A stretch of 64,000 bases of DNA from NCBI GenBank assembly GCA_951813615.1, contig OX638377.1, positions 5,677,739-5,741,738 on the forward strand. The letters run 5' to 3'. The notes beneath the pieces were generated by a model. The model ran no database searches, had not been told where the DNA came from, and saw only the letters and a list, made by a program, of their open reading frames with translations. Below are positions 34,274 to 43,342 of the stretch, in pieces. A program made the translations under genes and the position numbers. The stretch's first letter is position 1. Every line of letters starts with the position of its first letter. This DNA comes from an uncultured Latescibacterota bacterium. GTDB lineage: Bacteria > Latescibacterota > UBA2968 > UBA8231.

Positions 34274-35914
34274 CTACATGCCCATCCCGCCGCCGTACAT
34301 GTCGCCGCCAGGAGGGCCGGCCGGGGCCGGAGGGGTCTTCTCAGGCAGCTCGGCAATCAGTGCTTCGGTGGTTAGCAGTAGCGAAGCGATGCTGGTGCCG
34401 TTTTCGAGCGCAGTGCGCGAGACCTTGGCTGGATCGACGACGCCGGCGGTGCGCAGATCCTCGTATTCCTCGGTGCGGGCGTTGAAGCCAAAGGCATCCT
34501 CGCCATCGGCGACCGTGCGGACGACGATGGCCCCTTCAGCGCCGGCATTGTCGGAGATCATCCGCAGCGGCTCTTCGAGGGCGCGGCGAATGATGCTGAC
34601 GCCCACGGCCTCATCGCCTTCGGCGTCGATCTGGTCGAGCGCCGCTTGGGCCCGGAGGAAGACAACGCCTCCACCGGCGACGACGCCTTCTTCGACGGCG
34701 GCGCGGGTAGCGTGCAGTGCGTCTTCAACGCGGGCTTTCTTTTCTTTCATTTCGGTCTCGGTCGGAGCGCCGACATTGATCACAGCGACGCCGCCGGCGA
34801 GCTTGGCCAACCGCTCCTGCAACTTCTCGCGGTCGTAGTCCGAGGTCGTTTCCTCAATCTGGCGGCGGATTTGGGCGACGCGACCTTGGATGTCCGCGGC
34901 CTGACCCGCGCCTTCGACGATGGTGGTGTTGTCCTTGTCGAGGACGACGCGCTTGGCTTGGCCCAAGTCGTCAAGGGTGACGCCTTCGAGCTTGAGCCCT
35001 GCTTCTTCGGAAATGACCCGGCCACCGGTGAGGGTGGCGATGTCTTCGAGCATGGCCGTGCGGCGGTCGCCGAAGCCCGGGGCCTTGACCGCGGCGACCT
35101 TGATGGTGCCGCGAATTTTGTTAACGACCAGCGTCGCCAGAGCTTCGCCTTCGACATCCTCGGCGATAATCAGCAAGGGCTTGCTGAGTTGGGCGGTCTT
35201 TTCGAGGACCGGGACCAAATCGCGCATGGAGGAAATCTTCTTGTCGTGGATCAGGATGTAGCTGTCTTCGAGCTCGGCGGTCATCCCCTCTTGGTCGGTG
35301 ACGAAGTAGGGAGACAGGTACCCGCGGTCGAACTGCATGCCCTCGACCACATCGAGGTTAGTGTCGGTGCCCTTGGCCTCTTCGACGGTGATGACGCCGT
35401 CCTTGCCGACCTTTTCCATGGCGTCGGCGATCAGTTCGCCGATAGCCGAGTCGTTGTTGGCCGAGATGGTGCCGACTTGGGCGATTTCCTCGCGCGACTT
35501 GACCTCCTCGCTGGACTTGCGAATCTCGTCCACGATGACAGCAACGGCTTTGTCGATGCCGCGCTTGAGGTCCATGGGATTGGCACCGGCGGTTACGTTT
35601 TTGAGGCCCTCGCGGAAGATGATCTGGGCGAAGACCGTGGCGGTGGTGGTGCCGTCGCCGGCGACATCGCTGGTCTTGGAAGCGACTTCCTTGACCATCT
35701 GTGCGCCCATGTTTTCATAGGCGTCTTTGAGCTCGATTTCCTTGGCGACGGTGACGCCGTCTTTGGTGACGGTCGGCGACCCAAACTTCTTGTCCAGCAC
35801 GACGTTACGGCCTTTTGGCCCCAGCGTTACCTTGACGGCATCGGCCAACTTATCGACGCCTCGTTGGAGCGCGTCGCGCGCCGCCATATCAAATTCTAGC
35901 TGCTTGGCAGCCAT
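34274..35914 (-). CDS. groEL: Chaperonin GroEL
   Basis: A 546-aa Hsp60 subunit that folds client proteins in an ATP-driven double ring. The sequence is GroEL throughout: KLADAVKVTLGPKGRNVV (19-36, nucleotide site), DVAGDGTTTATV (about 83-94), DRGYLSPYFVT (about 197), AAVEEGVVAGGGVVFL (about 404) and the Gly/Met tail ending MYGGGMGM. AGGAGGT (complement at 35922-35928) precedes the ATG. There is no groES in this window, so the co-chaperonin must be elsewhere. A CIRCE element upstream indicates HrcA repression. Confidence 0.98.
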   Translation of the reverse strand: MAAKQLEFDMAARDALQRGVDKLADAVKVTLGPKGRNVVLDKKFGSPTVTKDGVTVAKEIELKDAYENMGAQMVKEVASKTSDVAGDGTTTATVFAQIIFREGLKNVTAGANPMDLKRGIDKAVAVIVDEIRKSSEEVKSREEIAQVGTISANNDSAIGELIADAMEKVGKDGVITVEEAKGTDTNLDVVEGMQFDRGYLSPYFVTDQEGMTAELEDSYILIHDKKISSMRDLVPVLEKTAQLSKPLLIIAEDVEGEALATLVVNKIRGTIKVAAVKAPGFGDRRTAMLEDIATLTGGRVISEEAGLKLEGVTLDDLGQAKRVVLDKDNTTIVEGAGQAADIQGRVAQIRRQIEETTSDYDREKLQERLAKLAGGVAVINVGAPTETEMKEKKARVEDALHATRAAVEEGVVAGGGVVFLRAQAALDQIDAEGDEAVGVSIIRRALEEPLRMISDNAGAEGAIVVRTVADGEDAFGFNARTEEYEDLRTAGVVDPAKVSRTALENGTSIASLLLTTEALIAELPEKTPPAPAGPPGGDMYGGGMGM

Positions 35915-35975
35915 AATACATACCTCCTAATGATGGTGGTGGTGGGTGGATGAAAGAGTTCGTTTTGCAAAAAAT

Positions 35976-36002
35976 CTGGCACTCAAAAAAAGAGAGTGCT
36001 AA
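35976..36002 (-). promoter_or_regulatory. CIRCE element (HrcA operator) upstream of groEL
   Basis: ctggcactc - 9 bases - GAGTGCTAA. The right arm matches the consensus TTAGCACTC-N9-GAGTGCTAA exactly; the left arm differs at the first and third positions. It lies 62 bases before the groEL ATG. HrcA itself is not in the window. Confidence 0.88.
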
Positions 36003-36187
36003 AAAGCAAAGCTGAGCAATTGAATATAGAAACTGCGTCGTTTTTATGCAAGAATGAAAGCGCGTTTGCCGAGCGCACAGACGAGGATCGGCAGGGTAGG
36101 GTAGTCTATTGAGATCGGAAGTAATTCGTATCGCCAGTTGCCAGATGTCCGGTAGCCGAAGCGGGTGGGGACAGAGGCGTCGCTATG
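36003..36187. other. Intergenic region behind the groEL promoter
   Basis: Together with 35915-35975 this is a 273-base gap. Besides the CIRCE element it contains AT-rich sequence up to about 36050, where the groEL promoter should lie, and nothing else recognised up to the stop of the YWTD protein at 36188. Confidence 0.4.
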
Positions 36188-39100
36188 TCATTGATCAACT
36201 ACGACTACCTCGCTAGCTGAAGAGCAGTTGTTCTGAATATCACTCTCGCCGCTGACGGGCTGTACACAGGCACCGTAGTAGTAGGTCCCCGGGCTCGACG
36301 GTGCTGTCAGCCGGATTAATTTGAAGGTCGTGCTTGGGGCGGCCAATTCGCTCACTGTGCCCGTGCCCACCTCGGTGTCGTCGGTGGTGATCGTCGAGTC
36401 GGTAGAGAGATAGTAGCGCACCGTCGTCGGTGATGCCGGTGCCTTACCCCGATTGTGGATGGCGACCGATAAGGTGAAGGATTGACTTGGGATCAGATTG
36501 GGCGGGTTCGCCACAGGAGACTCGATTACCAGATCTGGAGTATCTGGGACGACGATGTCTAAGGCCAAGCCCACTGGATCGCTCAATCCGGTGATGAGGT
36601 CTTCGATCCGAGTCCCGTCGAGGTTTGCGCGCTGAATTTTGTTTGTGCCCCAGTCTGTCCAGTACATTTTACCTCCGGCCAGATCCAGTGCTATGCCTTC
36701 TGGACGATCCAACCCGGAGGTGACGAGGTCTTCGACTCGTGCCCCGTCGAGGTTTGCGCGCTGGATTCTAATCGTGCCCACGTCTATCCAGTACATTTTG
36801 CCTGTAGCCAAGTCGAGGGCTAAGCCCCGTGGAAAGTTCAATCTTCGGGAGACGAGGATTTCGGTCTGCGACCCGTCGAGGTTGGTCCGCCCTATGTCAG
36901 AGCGCCCGGTGTCCGTCCAATACATCTTGCCTGCAGCCAAGTCCAACGCGACGCCCGCCGGAGTGCTTGCTTTGGTAATGAGATTTTCGATTTGTGACCC
37001 GTCCAAGTTCGCCCGTTGAATCTTTTTCATACTCCAGTCTTCGTCCGTCCAGTATATCTTTCCTCCGGCGAGGTCCAAGGCCAAGCCCCGTGGAGAACTC
37101 AACCCGGAGGTGATGAGGTTTTCGATTTGTGACCCGTCGAGGTTAGCGCGCTGAATCACGTCCGTTCCCGCGTCCATCCAGTACATCTTACCCTCGGCGA
37201 CGTCCAGAGCTAGGCCGCTTGGAGCGTCCAACCCGGTGGTGACGAGGTTTTCGATTTGTGACCCGTCGAGGTTTGCGCGCTGAATCATGTCCGTTCCCGC
37301 GTCCGTCCAGTACATCTTACCTTGGCTTTCGGGTACGGGTGCCGTCACGTTCACCGTAAAGGTCTGCGTGGTGGTCGCGCCGCTAGCATCACTCGCCATC
37401 ACTGCTACCGTGGCGACGCCAAGCTCTACTGGGGTGATCGTTAGCTGGCGGTCAGACACGCTTGCCGTTGCTGCGCCGGGGGCGTTGGACTGCGCCTCAT
37501 AGGAGACCTCACTCCCCTCGGGATCGCGGGCGACTAAGTCGATGCGAAGGAGTTCTCCCTCTGCAACACTCTGCTTGCGGATGCCGTCCAATACCGGCGG
37601 ACGATTCACGAGGTCCTCTGACATATCGGCCAAGTCGAGGGCCAGACCCCGTGGAACGTTCAAGCCGGTGGCGAGGAGCTTTTCGATTTGTGACCCGTCG
37701 AGATTCGCACGCTGAATCTTGTCCTTTACCACGTCGGTCCAATATATCTTGCCTCTGGTCAAGTCTAAGGCGAGGCCGCTTGGAGCGTCCGATTCAATAG
37801 GGATGACCTCTTCGATTTGTGACCCGTCGAGGTTAGCGCGCTGAATCTTATTTTCAAATGAATCCTCCACCCAGTACATCTTACCTCTGGTGAGGTCCAA
37901 GGCAAGGTCGCTTGGACGTTCTAATCCAGAGATGACGAGGGATTCGATTTGTGACCCGTCGAGGTTAGCGCGCTGAATTTTAGCCCCCCCTATGACCGCG
38001 TCCGTCCAGTACATCTTTCCTCCAGCAACATCCAGCGCTAGGCTCCGTAGAGCACGCAATCCGGTAGTGACTATATCTTCGATTTGTGACCCGTCGAGGT
38101 TAGCGCGCTGAATTTTAGCCCTCCCTCTGACCGCGTCCGTCCAGTATATCTTTCCTCCGGTTACATCCAGCGCTAGGCTCCATATGTCATCCAGTCCAGT
38201 GGTGACGAGGGCTTCGACTTGTGACCCGTCGAGGTTAGCGCGCTGAATCTTGCCGGTGCTCCGATCCGCCCAGTACATTTTGCCCCCGTCTAGGTCCAAG
38301 GCGAGGTCTATTGGCTCCTTCAGTCCAGTGGTGACGAGGGCTTCGACTTGTGACCCGTCGAGATCGGCTCGCTGAATGTTAGCCCCATTCCGACTCGCGT
38401 CCACCCAGTACATCTTGCCCTCGATCACTAGGGTGCCGATCCTCGCCGGCAACGAGGGGTCGGTCGGATTGACGCTATAGGTGGCGATGAGATAAGCGTC
38501 GGTGATGTCGATGAGGCCGTCGCGGTTCACATCGCCTAGGGAGATGTCGCCATCGTTGGGGATGGCAATCGAGGGATCGAGGCTGTACATCCCCACTAGT
38601 AGCGCGTCGTAGATGTCAACTTGGCCATTGGCGTCGACGTCGCCCCAGATCCGGTCACTTGTGGTCACCTTCATCGCGGTCGAGCCGGTGACTCGTGCTT
38701 CGACCACGATTTCTACCGGTCCGACGTCGGCTTGGAAAGTCGGGTCCACATGAGTGACTACATCGCGGCCCGAGACGGTCAGCCCGTAGGTCGGCTCAGG
38801 GGCCGCCAAGCTCGTCGGAGGCTCGGCGGAGATCGCCGCTCCCGGAGCACTGACTGACCCATCGACGAGCACCATCCGCCGGGTCTCACTCGGCCCGATC
38901 CCACGAATGCGATAGAGATAAAGTCCAGCCGCTACAGCGCGACCGGCTGTATCTGTGCCGTGCCAAGTCGCCGTGTGCCGTCCGGCCGGTTGCTCTCGAT
39001 CTACCAAGGTCGCAACGTGTTGCCCAAGCACATTGAAGATTTCTAACCGCACGTGGGCTGGTGCTGGTAGCTGGTAGGGAATAATCGTGGAAGGATTGAA

Positions 39101-39394
39101 CGGATTGGGATAGTTCTGTAGCAGTGCGAAGTTTTGAGGGCGGGCATCGGTTGGATGGGGAGCGGCCAGCGCGAAGTACCCTGCCTCATCCGCCGTAGTG
39201 CCGACCGAGCGGCGCGGATCGGTCAGATCGAAAAGCCGCACCTGCACTCCGGTCGCTGGCTGCCCGGAGGCCAGCCGCACCCAGCCTTCAAGCAGCGACT
39301 CGGGTTCTGTCGCTCCACTCCGCCCGCTCAGCAACACCAGCCCGAGGAGACCTCCAGTCACCAAGTTCACAACTTGCCGTCTCCATGCGCTCAT
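36188..39394 (-). CDS. Secreted protein with two six-bladed YWTD propellers, dockerin-like and CARDB domains
   Basis: A 1068-aa exported protein. Signal peptide about 1-28; short regulatory-like beta domain about 31-80; a FlgD/T9SS-type domain about 88-178 (NYPNPFNPST, IFNVLGQHV, WHGTDTAG), unusually near the N-terminus; a dockerin-like pair about 250-310 (GDVDANGQVDIYDALL, GDVNRDGLIDITDAYL); propeller I about 325-590; an Ig/cadherin-like domain about 600-700 (FTVNVTAPV end); propeller II about 705-965; a CARDB domain about 970-1068. Each propeller has six repeats of about 43 residues with G-K-M/I-YW-D and IQRANLDGS. No catalytic motif is seen, so a binding or adhesion role is likely. AAGGAG precedes the ATG. 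Confidence 0.8.
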   Translation of the reverse strand: MSAWRRQVVNLVTGGLLGLVLLSGRSGATEPESLLEGWVRLASGQPATGVQVRLFDLTDPRRSVGTTADEAGYFALAAPHPTDARPQNFALLQNYPNPFNPSTIIPYQLPAPAHVRLEIFNVLGQHVATLVDREQPAGRHTATWHGTDTAGRAVAAGLYLYRIRGIGPSETRRMVLVDGSVSAPGAAISAEPPTSLAAPEPTYGLTVSGRDVVTHVDPTFQADVGPVEIVVEARVTGSTAMKVTTSDRIWGDVDANGQVDIYDALLVGMYSLDPSIAIPNDGDISLGDVNRDGLIDITDAYLIATYSVNPTDPSLPARIGTLVIEGKMYWVDASRNGANIQRADLDGSQVEALVTTGLKEPIDLALDLDGGKMYWADRSTGKIQRANLDGSQVEALVTTGLDDIWSLALDVTGGKIYWTDAVRGRAKIQRANLDGSQIEDIVTTGLRALRSLALDVAGGKMYWTDAVIGGAKIQRANLDGSQIESLVISGLERPSDLALDLTRGKMYWVEDSFENKIQRANLDGSQIEEVIPIESDAPSGLALDLTRGKIYWTDVVKDKIQRANLDGSQIEKLLATGLNVPRGLALDLADMSEDLVNRPPVLDGIRKQSVAEGELLRIDLVARDPEGSEVSYEAQSNAPGAATASVSDRQLTITPVELGVATVAVMASDASGATTTQTFTVNVTAPVPESQGKMYWTDAGTDMIQRANLDGSQIENLVTTGLDAPSGLALDVAEGKMYWMDAGTDVIQRANLDGSQIENLITSGLSSPRGLALDLAGGKIYWTDEDWSMKKIQRANLDGSQIENLITKASTPAGVALDLAAGKMYWTDTGRSDIGRTNLDGSQTEILVSRRLNFPRGLALDLATGKMYWIDVGTIRIQRANLDGARVEDLVTSGLDRPEGIALDLAGGKMYWTDWGTNKIQRANLDGTRIEDLITGLSDPVGLALDIVVPDTPDLVIESPVANPPNLIPSQSFTLSVAIHNRGKAPASPTTVRYYLSTDSTITTDDTEVGTGTVSELAAPSTTFKLIRLTAPSSPGTYYYGACVQPVSGESDIQNNCSSASEVVVVDQ
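36580..38410. repeat. Two arrays of about 129-bp coding repeats (YWTD units)
   Basis: Twelve copies, six in each of two arrays separated by an unrelated domain at about 37320-37620. The string cgaggttagcgcgctgaat and gatttgtgacccgtcgaggtt recur almost unchanged, showing recent amplification or gene conversion rather than only protein-level selection. Confidence 0.8.
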
Positions 39395-39452
39395 AGCTTA
39401 TAGCTCCTTGTTGTCCACACCCAAAGGGGTGGTGCTGGTGGCGTCCTGAATA

Positions 39453-40346
39453 CTAATCGAGCAAACTCTGAAGCTCGGGCGGCAATCCTTGGCGCAAGGA
39501 GTCGGGAAAGTCGTCGCGGTACTGGGTTCGGCGCACTAGTTCTATTAAGCGGGCCGCTGAGGGGTGGTAGAACGAGGTAAAATATACGTAGCGAGGCCGA
39601 TCCGTCCGGTTGGGAGAACTGGCGTGATAACACAGGGGATTAAAGACGATGAGATCGCCATCGTTGGCGCAAATTTCAATGCCGTCGTCGTCATTGGCGT
39701 CGGGGACTGAGGCGGTGTGATTCTGAATGGGTCCTCGTCCCTCCGCTCGCTCTGCCTTATCGCTGGCTTCGAGGGACAACTTGTGCGAGCCGGGCACTAT
39801 CATAAACGCGGCCCCTCCGGTGGAAACCGTACTACAGCAATGCAGCATCTGGTAATAGACCTGTCGCGGCCTGACGTCAAACTCTGCGCGGCAAAAAGCC
39901 GCGTCGATGTGCCACTGCGGAGCTTGGTACGGCGGCGGCGAGGGATCGCTGCGGATGAAAACTTGCTCGCGCATGCGCAGCTCACGCGACCCGATCAGTG
40001 TTGCAGCAAGCTCGAGCGTCGCCGGATTGTTCACTAAGCGGGCCATAATCGCCCCCGGAATGGGATGCCGCAGGTCTTGTCTGGCGGCACTGTGATCGAC
40101 GGACACAACGGGACCGACGAGGCTATCGATATGAGCGCGAATTGCGGCTGTAGTGTCGCGGTCGAGATACTCGGGGAACACGGTGTACCCTTGGCTCTCT
40201 AGCTCCTGCAACCGGATGTCGAGATCAGTTAGCTCGGGATAGGCGTCGTTTTCCATGGTCAGCTTCTCCATATCCCTTTTGAATATGTCGAATACCTTCT
40301 GTACATTTTCACTCAAAGGCCCCAGACGTTCAGCTTGTAAATCCAT
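39453..40346 (-). CDS. Phytanoyl-CoA dioxygenase family protein (PhyH), second copy
   Basis: A 297-aa Fe(II)/2-oxoglutarate oxygenase-like protein. The proximal iron motif is H146-x-D148 in QWHIDAAF, the distal one is CYHASSPNRTDRPRYVYFTSFY (His at about 252, Arg at about 260, given in the order seen), and VPGSHKLSLE lies between. All key residues are present, unlike the more divergent copy at 16151. The N-terminal 35 residues are not typical and the true start could be an internal ATG at about 40256. Substrate unknown. It lies between the YWTD protein and an MNT gene on the same strand. Confidence 0.78.
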   Translation of the reverse strand: MDLQAERLGPLSENVQKVFDIFKRDMEKLTMENDAYPELTDLDIRLQELESQGYTVFPEYLDRDTTAAIRAHIDSLVGPVVSVDHSAARQDLRHPIPGAIMARLVNNPATLELAATLIGSRELRMREQVFIRSDPSPPPYQAPQWHIDAAFCRAEFDVRPRQVYYQMLHCCSTVSTGGAAFMIVPGSHKLSLEASDKAERAEGRGPIQNHTASVPDANDDDGIEICANDGDLIVFNPLCYHASSPNRTDRPRYVYFTSFYHPSAARLIELVRRTQYRDDFPDSLRQGLPPELQSLLD

Positions 40347-40391
40347 GGCGTAAATTCCGTCAAGACCCGTTCGATCTGTTCAAACTCAGCT

Positions 40392-40679
40392 TCAACGTAT
40401 TTTCTGAGCAACCTCATAAAGAGGAAGTCCTTCTTTGCGGATTTGGCGGGTCAGCTTTGAGTCTTGCGAAAGATCAATGAGGTCAACAGGCTTAGAGACA
40501 CTGAAGAGTAGATCGCCGTAGAAGCGAAAAAAGTCCTGTGGAGGCAGGCCTTCTACGGCCAAGTCAATGTCGCGGCCTTCTCGGGTGGGGTCAATGCTAG
40601 AGCCAAAGAGGAGTAGGCGCGTGATTGGATAGTGCTCGGCGAGGCGGGTGATGGCTTCTCGGTCTTGATCCAGAATCAT
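40392..40679 (-). CDS. MNT-type nucleotidyltransferase (minimal antitoxin-like)
   Basis: A 95-aa minimal nucleotidyltransferase. The active-site signature is GS (26-27) followed by D37 and D39 in RDIDLAV. Such proteins normally pair with a HEPN toxin gene (HepT) and neutralise it by AMPylation. No intact HEPN gene follows; only a 32-codon frame (40313-40411) overlaps its end. It may therefore be an orphan antitoxin. The upstream 60 bases show no clear Shine-Dalgarno. Confidence 0.8.
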   Translation of the reverse strand: MILDQDREAITRLAEHYPITRLLLFGSSIDPTREGRDIDLAVEGLPPQDFFRFYGDLLFSVSKPVDLIDLSQDSKLTRQIRKEGLPLYEVAQKIR

Positions 40680-40812
40680 TTGAGGGATGCGTCTTTTTTA
40701 GGCATTCCGTGATAGGGCACAAGGAACGCGTAGGGCATGAGCGGATCCTTTGCGAAAAAGGTACATTGTGAAAGGCGATTGGGGCAAGTGGCTTTACTAT
40801 GTATTACAGACG

Positions 40813-41490
40813 ATGAATGAAACGCGCGTTTGCCGTGTCGGGCAGATCGATTTTGCCCGGGCTTGGGCTTGGCAAGAGTCGCTGCGTCAATTGCGGCGAG
40901 CCGAACAAATTCCAGACATGCTGATGGTGGTCGAACACCCGCCAACCTATACCGGTGGCCGGGCGACGCTGCCCGAGCATCTCCTGACCCAAGGGCTAGA
41001 TGTGGTCGAGATTGACCGCGGGGGCAGCGTGACGTTTCACGGGCCGGGCCAGATCGTGGCCTATCCGATCGTCGATTTGCGTCAGCGCGGTCGAGACGTA
41101 CATCAGTACTTGCGCGATTTGGAGGCCGTGCTGATCCGCACGTTGGCTGCCTATGGTTTGGAGGGAGCGACTCGGCGCGGCTTGACGGGCGCTTGGGTTG
41201 GCTCGTCCAAGGTGGCGTCGATCGGCGTCAACGTGCGGCACTGGATCACGACGCACGGTCTGGCCCTGAATGTGGCTACCGACTTGAGCCACTTTGCTGC
41301 GATCAAGCCCTGCGGCTTGGGGAGCGAGGAGATAACTACGATGGCCGCGCTCTTGGGCCGCGCATTGGACCGGCGCGAAGTCGAGTCCGAACTGCTGCGC
41401 GCTTATGCGGATGTATTCGCCTGCGAGTTGGTCGAAGTCGAGCGCAGTGCCTTGGCGGCTTGCATTGGCCGTCTCGAGCGAAAGTCTTAA
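40813..41490 (+). CDS. lipB: Octanoyl-ACP:protein octanoyltransferase LipB
   Basis: A 225-aa enzyme moving octanoyl groups from ACP to lipoyl domains, the first step of lipoate assembly. Motifs: RGGSVTFHGPGQIVAYPIVDL (about 73-93, split substrate pocket), the catalytic Lys in GSSKVASIGV (about 136) and the catalytic Cys in IKPCGLGS (about 171). The ATG at 40813 fits the family N-terminus; TTG 40750 and GTG 40768 add 15-21 codons without homology-like sequence. No strong Shine-Dalgarno marks any of these. Confidence 0.93.
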   Translation: MNETRVCRVGQIDFARAWAWQESLRQLRRAEQIPDMLMVVEHPPTYTGGRATLPEHLLTQGLDVVEIDRGGSVTFHGPGQIVAYPIVDLRQRGRDVHQYLRDLEAVLIRTLAAYGLEGATRRGLTGAWVGSSKVASIGVNVRHWITTHGLALNVATDLSHFAAIKPCGLGSEEITTMAALLGRALDRREVESELLRAYADVFACELVEVERSALAACIGRLERKS

Positions 41491-41578
41491 ATTCAAAGGC
41501 TGCGACAGATAGGCCCCGAGTACAGCAGTCGAACCGGGCCCATTATTCCATAAAACAAAAGACGAGGAGTTTTACACT

Positions 41579-42831
<1,253 letters not shown>

Positions 42832-42832
<1 letters not shown>

Positions 42833-43311
42833 TGGCCGACGAGCTGACTCACCTCGACGAGCAGGGCCGCCTCAAGATGGTCGATGTCGGCGGCAAGGAG
42901 CCGACGGCGCGGCTGGCGCGGGTGCGCGGCGAGATCCGCATGGACCGCGCGACGGCGCGGCTGATCGCCGAGAATAAAGTTGCCAAGGGCAACGTCTTGG
43001 AAGCAGCGCGGCTGGCCGGGATCATGGCCGCCAAGCGCACGGGGGAGCTAATCCCCTTGTGCCACCCGCTCAATCTCACTGCGGTCAGCGTGGATTTGCA
43101 CGTCGGCGAGGATCGGGTCGAAGTCGAGGCCGAGGCCAAAATTGACGACCGCACGGGCGTGGAAATGGAGGCGCTGGTGGCGGCGAGCACGGCGCTTTTG
43201 ACCATTTACGACATGTGCAAGGGCGTCGATCGCGGGATGGTGATTTCCGAGTTGCGGCTCATGGAGAAGCAAGGCGGGCAGAGCGGGACGTGGGTGCGGG
43301 AAGAGGGATAA
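42832..43311 (+). CDS. moaC: Cyclic pyranopterin monophosphate synthase MoaC
   Basis: A 159-aa enzyme of molybdenum cofactor synthesis. The GTG at 42832 overlaps the icd stop by one base and yields the normal family length and N-terminus (LTHLDEQGRLKMVDVGGK). Motifs: LIPLCHPLNLT (about 77-87), the catalytic Lys region in KIDDRTGVEMEALVAAS (about 103-119) and YDMCKGVDRGM (about 124). Placement behind icd is unusual, but Moco is required by the nitrate reductase in this window. Confidence 0.93.
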
Positions 43312-43342
43312 GACGGGCGAAGTCACCGCGCCATTGCTCGAC

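Noticed and set aside
34646..35899. A 417-codon open frame antisense to groEL
   Set aside because: It is a mirror of groEL codon structure in GC-rich DNA. The groEL frame is unmistakable and the antisense product has no family-like sequence.
35915..36187. Searched for groES next to groEL
   Set aside because: No frame of about 95 codons with a GroES-like sequence is present; the gap holds only CIRCE and promoter sequence.
36580..38410. Regular repeats suggestive of a CRISPR array
   Set aside because: The repeat period is about 129 bases, the intervals are coding and similar to each other, and the translated product is a YWTD propeller.
40313..40411. 32-codon frame overlapping the MNT gene as an intact HEPN toxin
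   Set aside because: Far too short for a HEPN fold and without an RX4-6H motif; kept only as a possible remnant.
40676..40738. 20-codon leader frame ending ATGA with the MNT start
   Set aside because: Too short, no Shine-Dalgarno and no recognisable sequence; the overlap is probably chance.
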